This document shows positions 1-7,435 of a DNA stretch of 20,643 nucleotides, piece by piece. Numbering within the stretch: the stretch's first letter is position 1; every line of letters begins with the position of its first letter. The stretch is taken from contig DHIZ01000038.1 of NCBI GenBank assembly GCA_002404055.1, positions 1 through 20,643 of the forward strand, read 5' to 3'. The stretch comes from Chloroflexi bacterium UBA4733 (lineage in GTDB: Bacteria > Chloroflexota > UBA4733). The notes beneath the pieces were generated by a model. The model was not told where the DNA came from. It made no database searches and saw nothing but the letters and a program-made list of their open reading frames with translations. The position numbers and the translations under genes were made by a program.

Positions 1-787
1 ATATGATTTCTGAAAGCCCTCTAAAGTGGGCGGCGTGCAACTGGTCCTCGAACACGTAACCCCATTGCTGCTTGGAAGGATCGGTGAGTTTCTGGGCATA
101 CGACAGGAACTGGTCCAGCGTGAAGTCGCCTTCCCAGGTCTGCGGCAGGTCCGGCAGACCGGCGGCCTGGAACATCGTCCTGTTGTAAATGGTGTAGCGG
201 GTGTCGGTAAAGGCGCAAAGGCCCCAGATCTTTCCTCCCCATTGGTAGGGTTGCTGGGAGGCGGGGTTGATGTTGCCGATGTTGAACTTGTCCTGATTGA
301 TATAGCTGGTGAGGTCGAGCACCATCCCTTTCGTCGCGACATCCTGCGCATTCGACGGACTTGCATAGATCACATCCGGCGACGTGCCGCCGGCGTATTC
401 GACAGTGAGCTTGTCCCAGTACTGCTGACCCGGCGTGTAGTCCAGTTGGACGTGGACACTGGGGTTCTCCTGTTGGAAGGCGGCAACTGCCTTGTTCCAC
501 GTTGGCAGGTTCGCCGCGGCGGTCCAGGTGTAGAAGTGGAGTGTGGTGGCGCTGCCGGCCGGCGCTGCCTGAGCAGCCGCCGGCGCCGTGCTTGTGGCGG
601 TCCCGGCCTGTGTTGCCACCGGAGCCGATGCTGTGGCTGAGCCGGCGCTAGTTGCCGTTACCGAGGCCTGCCCAGTGCTTCCACCGCAGGCAGCGAGTAG
701 CGGAATAAGGGCTGTCACTCCCGCTGTCGCCAGCAGCACTTGCAAAGCGGACCGTCGCGAAACCCTGGTGCTATCGAAGGAACGCAT
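1..787 (-). CDS. ABC transporter extracellular solute-binding lipoprotein (family 1, sugar type), C-terminus cut by window edge
   Basis: The first 262 residues are visible. The N-terminus has an SRRSALQ twin-arginine-like stretch, a hydrophobic segment and a lipobox LLAAC with Cys34, so the protein should be exported and lipid-anchored. An Ala/Ser/Thr-rich linker of about 35 residues follows, then a typical family-1 binding domain start (HFYTWTAAANLPTWNKAVAAF) and the region KLTDPSKQQWGYVFED, which is close to the same part of the lipoprotein at 7436-8902. The start at 787 is set by a strong AGGAGGT about 8 bases upstream. Such proteins deliver oligosaccharides or sugar derivatives to ABC permeases; the permease genes would lie left of the window. 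The substrate cannot be told from sequence. Confidence 0.9.
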   Translation of the reverse strand, partial: MRSFDSTRVSRRSALQVLLATAGVTALIPLLAACGGSTGQASVTATSAGSATASAPVATQAGTATSTAPAAAQAAPAGSATTLHFYTWTAAANLPTWNKAVAAFQQENPSVHVQLDYTPGQQYWDKLTVEYAGGTSPDVIYASPSNAQDVATKGMVLDLTSYINQDKFNIGNINPASQQPYQWGGKIWGLCAFTDTRYTIYNRTMFQAAGLPDLPQTWEGDFTLDQFLSYAQKLTDPSKQQWGYVFEDQLHAAHFRGLSEII

Positions 788-825
788 CAACGAACTACCT
801 CCTAGAACTACCCACGGCGAGGCTC

Positions 826-1207
826 TCAATACCCCGCCACTTTGTCGACGAGCCCCTCAAGCGGCTCGTTGCCCAGCAGCTTGCCGATATTTCGACAGAA
901 GCGATCGGCGCCCCTGTCGCGTGTGCCACGTATCAGCCCCGCCAGGTGGGGGTGATGATGACGTTGGGCATGTGACGCAGCGGGTGATCCGCCGGCAGTG
1001 GTTCCGGGTCGGTGACGTCCAGCCCGGCCCCGGCAAGGCGGCCCTCTTGCAACGCCTGGACCAGCGCCGCTTGCACAACGTGCGTGCCGCGGCCGACGTT
1101 GATGCGGGGCTGGCCGCACTGATGCGCGCCTGTTGCTCCTCGGTAAGCCCCGCCTCCAGACGCACGGCAACATGGAGGGCATCGGGGCGGGTAAAAGTGC
1201 TGGTCAC
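826..1207 (-). pseudogene. D-2-hydroxyacid dehydrogenase remnant (large internal deletion plus frameshift)
   Basis: Three frames together give pieces of an NAD-dependent D-2-hydroxyacid dehydrogenase. From a GTG at 1207, preceded by AAAGGAG, about 33 residues of a plausible N-terminus ([19 protein letters not shown]) are read. The next frame then jumps straight to the end of the NAD domain: [47 protein letters not shown]. At a run of five C (948-952 on the plus strand) the frame slips again and continues as [20 protein letters not shown] to the family-typical end LEGLVDKVAGY. The His of PHLAG is the catalytic His region of the family. About 200 residues (most of the substrate domain and the Rossmann GxGxxG) are missing. 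The C-run slip alone could be a sequencing error; the deletion could not. It lies between the GHL6-like gene and the left-edge lipoprotein gene. Confidence 0.85.
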
Positions 1208-1270
1208 TGCGTCAATCTCCTTTATGCAGTCAGAATGCTGGCGAAGCCAGAGAAGGGGCCTCCCGAACCA

Positions 1271-3355
1271 TCACTCCAGCACCACCATATCGAACAGCCC
1301 GAGCCGCGGTAGGGTCAAGGTGAGTCGTCCCTCAGTGACCTGGGCCGGAAGCGCCTCCCCGAGCTGAACCGAGAAGGCCCGCGTGCAGCCGGACGGTGCC
1401 GCTACCTCAAGGCGAATGTCCCGAATCTCCAGGGGGTCATGGAATGACCGCTCCTGGTGGCCGGAGTAGTTGATGAGATGGAGAATCGTCCGTCCGGTTG
1501 CTTGTTGTTCGCCGACGACAACCTCCACCTGCGGCGGCGCGTTGGTGACCACCTGGCGGCCGCCTTTGGATACCTGCTCCACCGCGTGAGCCAGCAGGGC
1601 GCGGTGCTCCGGCAGGCTGAGGTCGAAAAAGAGGGCGTCGACCGGCCAGGGGAAGTAGGCGGTGCGGCCCTGCCCGTAGCGCTGCCAGAGTAGCCCCGGC
1701 TGGTCCGTCTCGATGTCCCAGTACGTTTTCTCGGGCGGACCGTAGCGGGAGGGTGGGATCAGGGTCATTGCTGCCGTCGCGTCGGGGCGTGGCTCGACGT
1801 AGAGGAAGGCGCGGTCCAGGGCGACAAAGTCGGTGTCGGCAAAGCCCGGGATCTCGCCCGGTTGCAGGCGCAGATAGGCGGAGCGCATCGCCCCCGGCCC
1901 CTCCCGGCGGGCCAGCACGCGCGCGGCGCCGAGGGAGCGCAAGCCGAAGGCGGCGCGAGGCTTGCCTTCCGCATCGAAGGCGGCGGTGTCGTATGTGGCC
2001 ACCAGGCCGCCGCCGCGTTCAACGTAGGCATCAAGGGCGGCGAGTTGCTCGTCGTCCAGTGTCGCCACGTTCGGCAGGACCAGGGCGTCGTAACGATCCA
2101 GTCGCCTATCACGGGCGGCGGCAACAATCAGGTCATCCGGCAGGATGTCGAACGGGATGTGCGACTCCACCAGAGCGCGGAAGGCGCCGCGCCGGGCCTT
2201 CTGCACCTTGGCCACACCTTCGGCGCGGCCGTAGCGTTCTTCGCTGCGCAGCGAGCTGATGATCGCCACTTTGGCCGCCGAGCGGAGCCCGGCGTAGTAG
2301 GCCTCGTTGTCGCGATGGAAGTGCAGCATAGTACGCACCATTGGGAAGTTTTTGCAGTCGGGCTGGTCCGGCGTGCCCACGACATAGGCGTAGGGATTGA
2401 CGCCCTGGGCGATGGTCTGGGCCAGGTGCAAGCCGACCAGACCCGGCTGCTCGGCGGAGAAGCGGTAGGGAAGGTCCAGGAACATCACCGCGTTGATGAC
2501 GACCGGCTTGTCCGGGTGCGCAGTGCGTGATTCCCGGGTGACTTCGCCGGCCCAGTAGACCCAGAGCGGCAGTGGCCGGTCGACTGCATTGTTGACCTCA
2601 TGCATGATGACGTCCGGGTTCTGGCGCAGGATCAGGCAGACGTTCGGATTGCGCTCCTTAATGAAGCTGCGGATGCGCCCGGCGAGGTCCTCCAGCGTCT
2701 CACGCGTGTATTCCCGCCAGCGCAGGTAGGCCGGGTTACTCCAGTCCTCCGCTGCGGGCAACTCCAGGTCGTAGCGCTCCGTGAAGCGTCGCCGGCAATG
2801 CACGCACTGGCAGATGCCGTGATTGGTCCCGGAGTAGTCGCGTTGCGAGAAGTTGAACCAGTTGAAGAAGAAGCCGTCGACCGGGTAGCGCTCCAGCACC
2901 TCGCCCAGAATCTCGAAGGACTTTTCCTGATAATAGGGGCCGCTGGGGCAGGTGCTGTAGAACCCGTTGTAGATCTGGTGCTGGCCGGTCGCGCTGACGA
3001 AGCACCAGTCGGGATGCGCCTCGTAGACGTCCTGATGCACCTTGGAGAAGTCGGCGCGGGAGATCACCCGTACATCGTTAGCGTGGGCTTCCCGCACGGC
3101 GTCGCCGATCAGGTCGCCGCTCTGGCGCTCGCGCAACCAGGGGCTGGGATGTTGGAAGGGCAGCTTAGAGGGGTAGAAAGACACGATCCCGGCAGTGTTG
3201 AGCAGCCAGGCGTTGGCGCCCAGGTCTCGAATCTGCTGGACGACCTTGCGTTCGTCCAGTGCGGCGTCAATCTCGCGAAGATTCGTCTGAAAGATGCGGA
3301 AGGGCTGATTCCACCAGCCTGTTGTTACCGGTACTACCGGCGCCGGAGTGTTCAT
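1271..3355 (-). CDS. Putative glycoside hydrolase, GHL6-like, with C-terminal GATase-like (beta-galactosidase trimerisation-like) domain
   Basis: This is a 694-residue protein without a signal peptide, so probably cytoplasmic. The N-terminal half fits the hypothetical glycosyl hydrolase 6 (GHL6) TIM-barrel family: NLREIDAALDE (25-35), GANAWLLNTAGIVSFYPSKL (46-65), RADFSKVH (100-107), HPDW (114-117), YPVDGFFFNWFNFSQRDYSG (157-176), then a Cys cluster CQCVHC (182-187). A region around YDALVLPNVATLDDEQLAAL followed by YVERGGGLVATY matches the class-I-GATase-like middle domain found in GH42 and related enzymes. Activity in the family is predicted, not well proven. The start at 3355 overlaps the Rieske stop by 4 bases (ATGA), which argues for translational coupling and against the 49-residue upstream extension. 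Its operon position with binding lipoproteins fits breakdown of an imported glycoside. Confidence 0.8.
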   Translation of the reverse strand: MNTPAPVVPVTTGWWNQPFRIFQTNLREIDAALDERKVVQQIRDLGANAWLLNTAGIVSFYPSKLPFQHPSPWLRERQSGDLIGDAVREAHANDVRVISRADFSKVHQDVYEAHPDWCFVSATGQHQIYNGFYSTCPSGPYYQEKSFEILGEVLERYPVDGFFFNWFNFSQRDYSGTNHGICQCVHCRRRFTERYDLELPAAEDWSNPAYLRWREYTRETLEDLAGRIRSFIKERNPNVCLILRQNPDVIMHEVNNAVDRPLPLWVYWAGEVTRESRTAHPDKPVVINAVMFLDLPYRFSAEQPGLVGLHLAQTIAQGVNPYAYVVGTPDQPDCKNFPMVRTMLHFHRDNEAYYAGLRSAAKVAIISSLRSEERYGRAEGVAKVQKARRGAFRALVESHIPFDILPDDLIVAAARDRRLDRYDALVLPNVATLDDEQLAALDAYVERGGGLVATYDTAAFDAEGKPRAAFGLRSLGAARVLARREGPGAMRSAYLRLQPGEIPGFADTDFVALDRAFLYVEPRPDATAAMTLIPPSRYGPPEKTYWDIETDQPGLLWQRYGQGRTAYFPWPVDALFFDLSLPEHRALLAHAVEQVSKGGRQVVTNAPPQVEVVVGEQQATGRTILHLINYSGHQERSFHDPLEIRDIRLEVAAPSGCTRAFSVQLGEALPAQVTEGRLTLTLPRLGLFDMVVLE

Positions 3356-3747
3356 ATGTGCAGCACCAGCAGGCCCTGCTCCACGCTGATCGGAAAGGTC
3401 TCCACCGAGGGGTCCTCCGGTTCCACCGTCACTTCGTAGGCTTTGACGCGCACGCGATGCGGGTTGAAAATTGAGCGGCCAGTGGTCAGGTCGAACTCCC
3501 AACCATGCCAGGGGCAGCGCAATATCTCACCGTCCCGCCCCCACAGGTACTCACCGGGCTGCGACGGTAATGTCATCCCCGTAATCCGGCCCAGGCACAG
3601 CGGGGCAGCCTGGTGCGGACAGCGGCTCAGGAGGGCGTAGTACTTGCCATGGACGTTGAACACGCCGATGGAGCGCCCATTCACGTCTACAATTTTGCGA
3701 TTGCCGGGAGTCACCTCAGCAGCGCGCCCCACAATGTGCCGGGCCAT
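3352..3747 (-). CDS. Rieske [2Fe-2S] ferredoxin-like protein
   Basis: This is a 131-residue single-domain Rieske protein. The cluster ligands are in two motifs: CPH (Cys43, His45) and CPWH (Cys78, His81), followed by GWEFDLTTGR, typical of ring-hydroxylating dioxygenase ferredoxins and related proteins. There is no signal peptide or membrane segment, so it is likely a soluble electron carrier. The start at 3747 has a purine-rich GGGAGAGAAG site just upstream; a longer reading to 3834 would run through repeat sequence and is less likely. The stop overlaps the start of the GHL6-like gene by 4 bases. No oxygenase alpha subunit or reductase is visible in the window, so its redox partner is unknown. 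Its place directly after three amidohydrolases hints at a shared oxidative or ring-cleavage pathway, which is inference. Confidence 0.9.
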   Translation of the reverse strand: MARHIVGRAAEVTPGNRKIVDVNGRSIGVFNVHGKYYALLSRCPHQAAPLCLGRITGMTLPSQPGEYLWGRDGEILRCPWHGWEFDLTTGRSIFNPHRVRVKAYEVTVEPEDPSVETFPISVEQGLLVLHI

Positions 3748-3783
3748 TTCTTGCTTCTCTCCTTCCCTGGGAACCTCACCCGA

Positions 3784-3934
3784 GGTTGACCTCACCCGCT
3801 CGCTGCCGAACCTCACCCGGCTCTGCGGAGCCACCCTCTCCTATGCGGAGAGGGTACGAAGATATGCCGCTCCTCGTACCAACCCTCTCCGTCCAGGAGA
3901 GGGTGCGAGCCTCAGCGAGCGGGTGAGGTCAACC
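3784..3934. repeat. Structured inverted-repeat element (22-bp perfect arms, nested hairpins)
   Basis: Positions 3784-3805 and 3913-3934 are perfect reverse complements (22 bp). Inside are two near-identical hairpins with stem ACCCTCTCC/GGAGAGGGT (3833-3841 with 3847-3855, and 3882-3890 with 3896-3904), the pair GGTACGA/TCGTACC (3853-3859 with 3874-3880), and a short GGCTC/GAGCC stem. The decamer ACCTCACCCG occurs three times (3773, 3789, 3810). The whole could fold as a branched RNA or cruciform. It looks like a non-coding mobile or REP/MITE-like intergenic repeat. It occupies the gap between the first amidohydrolase and the Rieske gene and overlaps the 3' end of the former. No coding content is supported. 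Confidence 0.8.
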
Positions 3935-5039
3935 GCTCCCCATACATCGCCAGCGCGTTCTCCACGAGCACACGCCGACGCATCGTTTCTGGTATGTCAT
4001 CAATCATCGCAAACGGATCCCCGTACTCCCAGTTGGGGTAGTTGCCGGCGAAGAGCAGGGTACGCTTGCCGTCCATCATCTCCAGGGCTTGCTGCAGGTA
4101 GGTCGGACTGGGCACCGCTTCCAGCGGATAGGTCGTGGAAGAGAAATGCTCCAGGATATCGGCACTGGGCGGACGCAGCACCCAGGGCGTTTCCGTGCGC
4201 TGGGCCTTCCAGTTCTTATCGAAACGCCACATGATGTGCGGCAGCCAGAAGACGCCCCCCTCGTAGAGCACTACCTTGAGCGTCGGGTATTTCTCGAAGA
4301 CGCCCTCCGTCACCATGCTCATGATGTGCGCCATGTAGCTCTGCGGCAGGGAGGCGTACCACTCGAAATAGGTGGAAGGGTGGCCGACTGCCGTCGCGGG
4401 CGAGGAGTTGCCGGCTCCCTCCCCGCCGATGTGCAGGGCCAGCGGCAGCCCGTGATGCACGCAAGCCTCGTAGATGGGGTGGTAGGCTGGGCGACCGAGC
4501 GGCGCTTCGCCGGCGCTGCAGAGTAGTACCTGCACCATCCCAGGGTCATCACCCAGGCGATCGATCTCAGCCACCGCCTGGGCCGGGTCCTGTTGAGCGA
4601 CCAGGATGGAACCCTTGTAACAGGTGAAGGGTCGCACCCATGTTTCCAGGGTCCAGTCGTTGACCCCTCTGGCGAGAGCGGAGGCGAGCGTGCCCATTGG
4701 CTGTACGCCCAGACTCAGGAGACTGCCGGTGAGTATGGCGATGTCGATGCCCTTGGGGTCCAGGTACTGCTCCTTGACCCAGCGCGGATCGGCCGCCGGA
4801 TGCGGGGCCTTGCCGTTCTGAGCGGGGGGTAAGGGCACGTCACCGAAGCCGACGCCCACCTTCTTGAAGCCGTGGCGGGCCATTGGCGGGCCGCCGGCCT
4901 TGACCCGCCAGCGCAGGCCCTCGGGCACAAAAGGAGCCACGGCGCTCCAGTTGCTGATCTGGTGGTGCAGGTCGGTGTCGATGGCGCGCAGCCCCACGCG
5001 ATCCAGCGGCCTGCTGAGGGCTTCGACGGTCGCCGTCAT
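3912..5039 (-). CDS. Amidohydrolase-2 family protein with altered active-site motif
   Basis: This is a 375-residue TIM-barrel metal-dependent hydrolase of the amidohydrolase-2 (ACMSD-like) type. The N-terminal metal motif is IDTDLH (20-25), the strand-5 His is His203 in LHIGGEG, and the middle holds VTEGVFEKYPTLKVVLYEGG and WLPHIMWRFDKNWKAQRTET. The C-terminal motif that reads DYPHWD in both neighbouring paralogues is NYPNWE here, so Asn333 replaces the conserved metal/catalytic Asp and Asn336 replaces His. The last residues, LTSPAR, and the stop codon are encoded by the right arm of the inverted repeat, so the native tail was probably changed by that insertion. The start overlaps the upstream gene by ATGA and has no Shine-Dalgarno of its own, so translation is likely coupled. 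Substrate unknown; family members do decarboxylation or hydrolysis. Confidence 0.9.
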   Translation of the reverse strand: MTATVEALSRPLDRVGLRAIDTDLHHQISNWSAVAPFVPEGLRWRVKAGGPPMARHGFKKVGVGFGDVPLPPAQNGKAPHPAADPRWVKEQYLDPKGIDIAILTGSLLSLGVQPMGTLASALARGVNDWTLETWVRPFTCYKGSILVAQQDPAQAVAEIDRLGDDPGMVQVLLCSAGEAPLGRPAYHPIYEACVHHGLPLALHIGGEGAGNSSPATAVGHPSTYFEWYASLPQSYMAHIMSMVTEGVFEKYPTLKVVLYEGGVFWLPHIMWRFDKNWKAQRTETPWVLRPPSADILEHFSSTTYPLEAVPSPTYLQQALEMMDGKRTLLFAGNYPNWEYGDPFAMIDDIPETMRRRVLVENALAMYGERLTSPAR

Positions 5040-6163
5040 GCGTTGCGCCGATTCGGCTGCAGCAGCTTCGGCCCGTAGAGGTCCAGCACGTTGTCGACGA
5101 AGATGCGCCGCTTGAGTGCAGCGGGGAAGAAGGAGAACGCCTGCGTCGGGTTATCGAAGTCCCAGTGCGGGTAGTCGCTGGCGAAGACGACAGTCCTCTC
5201 CGCCCGTAGCATGGCGAACAGTTCCAGCAGGTGCCGGTGGTTGTCCGGCTCTTCGATCGGCTGGGTGCTGAAGTAGCAGTGGTCGAGGATGTACTCGCTG
5301 GGCAGACGCTTCAGGTAGGGTGTCTCCGCTTTGAGGGCCGGGTAGAGGCGGTCCAGCCGCCCCATGACGTAGGGCGCCCAACAGATGCCACCTTCGATGA
5401 AGGCGAACTTCAGCGAGCGGAACTCTTCGAAGACGCCCTCGGTGACCAGGCTGACGCAGTGCGCCATCATGGTCTGGGAGTGGTCGGTATGGAACTCCAG
5501 GTAGTGAGCGGGATAGCCGACGCTGGTGGGTGGGTTGGCGACGCCGGTGCCCTCGGCCCCGACGTGGATGGCAATTGGCAGGCCATGTTCTACTGCCGCG
5601 CGATAGATCGGCCAGTAGCACTTCTGGCCGTAGGGGATGCGAGCGGCGCTCGGCATCAGCACCTGCACCATGCCGGAGTCCTCGCCCAGGCGGTGAATCT
5701 CCTGCGCCGCGGCGTCGGCGTCGTGGGGCACGGCCAGGATGGCCCCTTTGTAGCAGACGTGCGGCCGCACCCATTTGGCCAGCGTCCAGTCGTTATAGGC
5801 GCTGAACAGGGCGGCGAGCAGGCGATAATTGTGCTGGATGCCGGCGGTGACGATGGAGCCGGTGAGGACGCCGATGTCGATACCGAAGGGCGTCATCAGT
5901 TGGTCGATCACCCATTGCGGGTCGCCGGCGCAGAGGTTGTCGTCGGGGCGCACTGCAGTATCCATTCGGCCGGAGCCGGTGTTGGAGTAAGCGCGCCCGG
6001 CGAAACCGGTACCGCCTTCCAACCAGGGGTGCCAGGCGGAGGCCAGGAAGGGCTTCAGTTCATTGTAGCTGGGCAGGTCGTTGTGGACGTCGGTGTCGAT
6101 CATCCGCAGCGCGGCGATCCGCTCGGCGGTGGTGACCGGTCGCTCCGCCGTTGCGATAGCCAT
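5036..6163 (-). CDS. Amidohydrolase-2 family protein (metal-dependent TIM-barrel hydrolase)
   Basis: This is a 375-residue paralogue of its two neighbours. It has the metal motif MIDTDVH (21-27), IAIHVGAEGTG in the middle, HTDHSQTMMAHCVSLVTEGV, and the intact C-terminal FASDYPHWDFDNP with Asp330, so the expected active-site set is present. The ATG at 6163 has GAGGAGG five bases upstream. It lies 48 bp after the third paralogue and overlaps the next gene by 4 bp. The amidohydrolase-2 group covers ACMSD-like decarboxylases and hydrolases of lactones, amides or ring-cleavage products. No exact substrate can be named, and the protein lacks a signal peptide, so it should act in the cytoplasm. Confidence 0.92.
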   Translation of the reverse strand: MAIATAERPVTTAERIAALRMIDTDVHNDLPSYNELKPFLASAWHPWLEGGTGFAGRAYSNTGSGRMDTAVRPDDNLCAGDPQWVIDQLMTPFGIDIGVLTGSIVTAGIQHNYRLLAALFSAYNDWTLAKWVRPHVCYKGAILAVPHDADAAAQEIHRLGEDSGMVQVLMPSAARIPYGQKCYWPIYRAAVEHGLPIAIHVGAEGTGVANPPTSVGYPAHYLEFHTDHSQTMMAHCVSLVTEGVFEEFRSLKFAFIEGGICWAPYVMGRLDRLYPALKAETPYLKRLPSEYILDHCYFSTQPIEEPDNHRHLLELFAMLRAERTVVFASDYPHWDFDNPTQAFSFFPAALKRRIFVDNVLDLYGPKLLQPNRRNA

Positions 6164-6211
6164 GGGAACCTCCTCGTTATTCTATGAGAGGCAAACGTTG
6201 CAGAACGCCTC

Positions 6212-7297
6212 TTACAACCCGTACAAATCCCGGGCGTTCTGCTCGAAGATGCGTTGGTGCGTCGTCTCGGGCAGCGTCGGAAACGCCTCGGTTGGCGAAT
6301 CGAAGTCCCAATGCGGGTAGTCGCTGGAAAACATCAGCACGTGCTCGGCATCCAGCATGTCGAAGATCTGGAGTAACTGCTTCGGGTTATCCGGTCGCTC
6401 CAGCGGTTGCGAGGTGATGCGCACATGGTCCGCCAGGTACTGGCTGGGCAGGCGTTTTACCCAGGGCACCTCTGAGCGCAGCGCCTTGTACTCGGCGTCC
6501 AGCCGCCAGAGGAGCGCCGGCAGCCAGGCGACTCCACCCTCCACCAACACTATCTTGAGGCCGGGGAAGCGCTCGAACACGCCTTCGGTGAGCATGCTGA
6601 CCAGGTGGGCCTGGAAGGCCAGGGAGAGGCAGGTGTGCCACTCGATATAGTGAGTAGGGTAGCCGGGCGACGGCTGGACGTTGATGCCCATGCCGTCGGT
6701 GCCGGGGTGAATGGCGAAGGGCAGCCCGTGGCGGGCGCAGGCTTCGTAGATCGGGTAGTACTGGCGCTGACCGAACGGCGCACGGGCGCCCGAATCGGTC
6801 ATAACCTGCACGAAATGGGGGTGGCTGGCCCAGCGCTCGATCTCGCGCGCCGCCGCCGGAGGGTCCTGGTGCGCGATGGTGATGGACCCCTTGAACGCGC
6901 CGTCCTGGTTGTAGCTGCCGAGCCAGGTCTCCGCCACCCAGTCGTTGTAGGCGGCGGCGATGGCAGTACCGAAATCGGGATCGGGCTGCAGGTTGCAGAA
7001 GGCACGCGGTAGCAGGATGGCGTGGGCCATGCCGTAGGTGTCGATGAGTTGTCGGCGGAGGAACTCCGGGTCGGTGCCGGGGCCACCACCGTTCGGTGGC
7101 TTGGAGTCCAGGCGGGCGCCGTGGACGGGGTTGCCGAAGAAGCCCCGCCCGCCGCCGCTGTAGCGGTCGCGCCAGGGCTGTGCCAGATGCGCTTTGATCT
7201 CGTCGATGTGCTTGGGTCCGGGGTGGACGTCGCAATCGATGATGCCAACCCGCTTAGACGCCGGGGCCAGCCGGGATAGTTCGTCTGTCTGGATCAC
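6212..7297 (-). CDS. Amidohydrolase-2 family protein (metal-dependent TIM-barrel hydrolase)
   Basis: This is a 361-residue protein and the first of the three tandem paralogues in transcription order. Visible motifs are GIIDCDVHPGP (metal motif, His25), FAIHPGTDGMG, HTCLSLAFQAHLVSMLTEGV, VLVEGGVAWLP and FSSDYPHWDFDSP with Asp326, so the active-site motifs look intact. Translation probably starts at the GTG at 7297, because AGGAGGAG lies six bases upstream. The three proteins are clearly homologous but diverged throughout, so the duplications are not recent and different substrates or steps are likely. A 138-bp gap separates it from the binding-lipoprotein gene upstream; I see no clear promoter or terminator there. 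Confidence 0.92.
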   Translation of the reverse strand: MIQTDELSRLAPASKRVGIIDCDVHPGPKHIDEIKAHLAQPWRDRYSGGGRGFFGNPVHGARLDSKPPNGGGPGTDPEFLRRQLIDTYGMAHAILLPRAFCNLQPDPDFGTAIAAAYNDWVAETWLGSYNQDGAFKGSITIAHQDPPAAAREIERWASHPHFVQVMTDSGARAPFGQRQYYPIYEACARHGLPFAIHPGTDGMGINVQPSPGYPTHYIEWHTCLSLAFQAHLVSMLTEGVFERFPGLKIVLVEGGVAWLPALLWRLDAEYKALRSEVPWVKRLPSQYLADHVRITSQPLERPDNPKQLLQIFDMLDAEHVLMFSSDYPHWDFDSPTEAFPTLPETTHQRIFEQNARDLYGL

Positions 7298-7435
7298 TTT
7301 GCTCCTCCTTCAGCCATGCCTGCGTGCGATCGCCTCGCCATTGTGCCACGCCTTCCTGCGCTGGCTGAGCCAGGGCAGTTGAGGCAGATGGTACTCACGA
7401 TTGACTCGTTGATGGCCGCCTTCGAACCACGGCAG

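Noticed and set aside
588..1367. Plus-strand frame of 259 codons near the left end
   Set aside because: It crosses three minus-strand features including a clear lipoprotein N-terminus and has no domain signal.
3356..3502. 49-residue extension of the GHL6-like protein
   Set aside because: It lies wholly within the Rieske gene in another frame; the ATGA overlap at 3352-3355 gives a clear start.
3748..3834. N-terminal extension of the Rieske protein to 3834
   Set aside because: The extra 29 residues are encoded by the repeat region, do not look like a domain, and a good ribosome-binding site supports the start at 3747.
5231..6187. Long open plus-strand frame of 318 codons
   Set aside because: It is antisense to an amidohydrolase gene with clear motifs; GC-rich codon use leaves antisense frames open.
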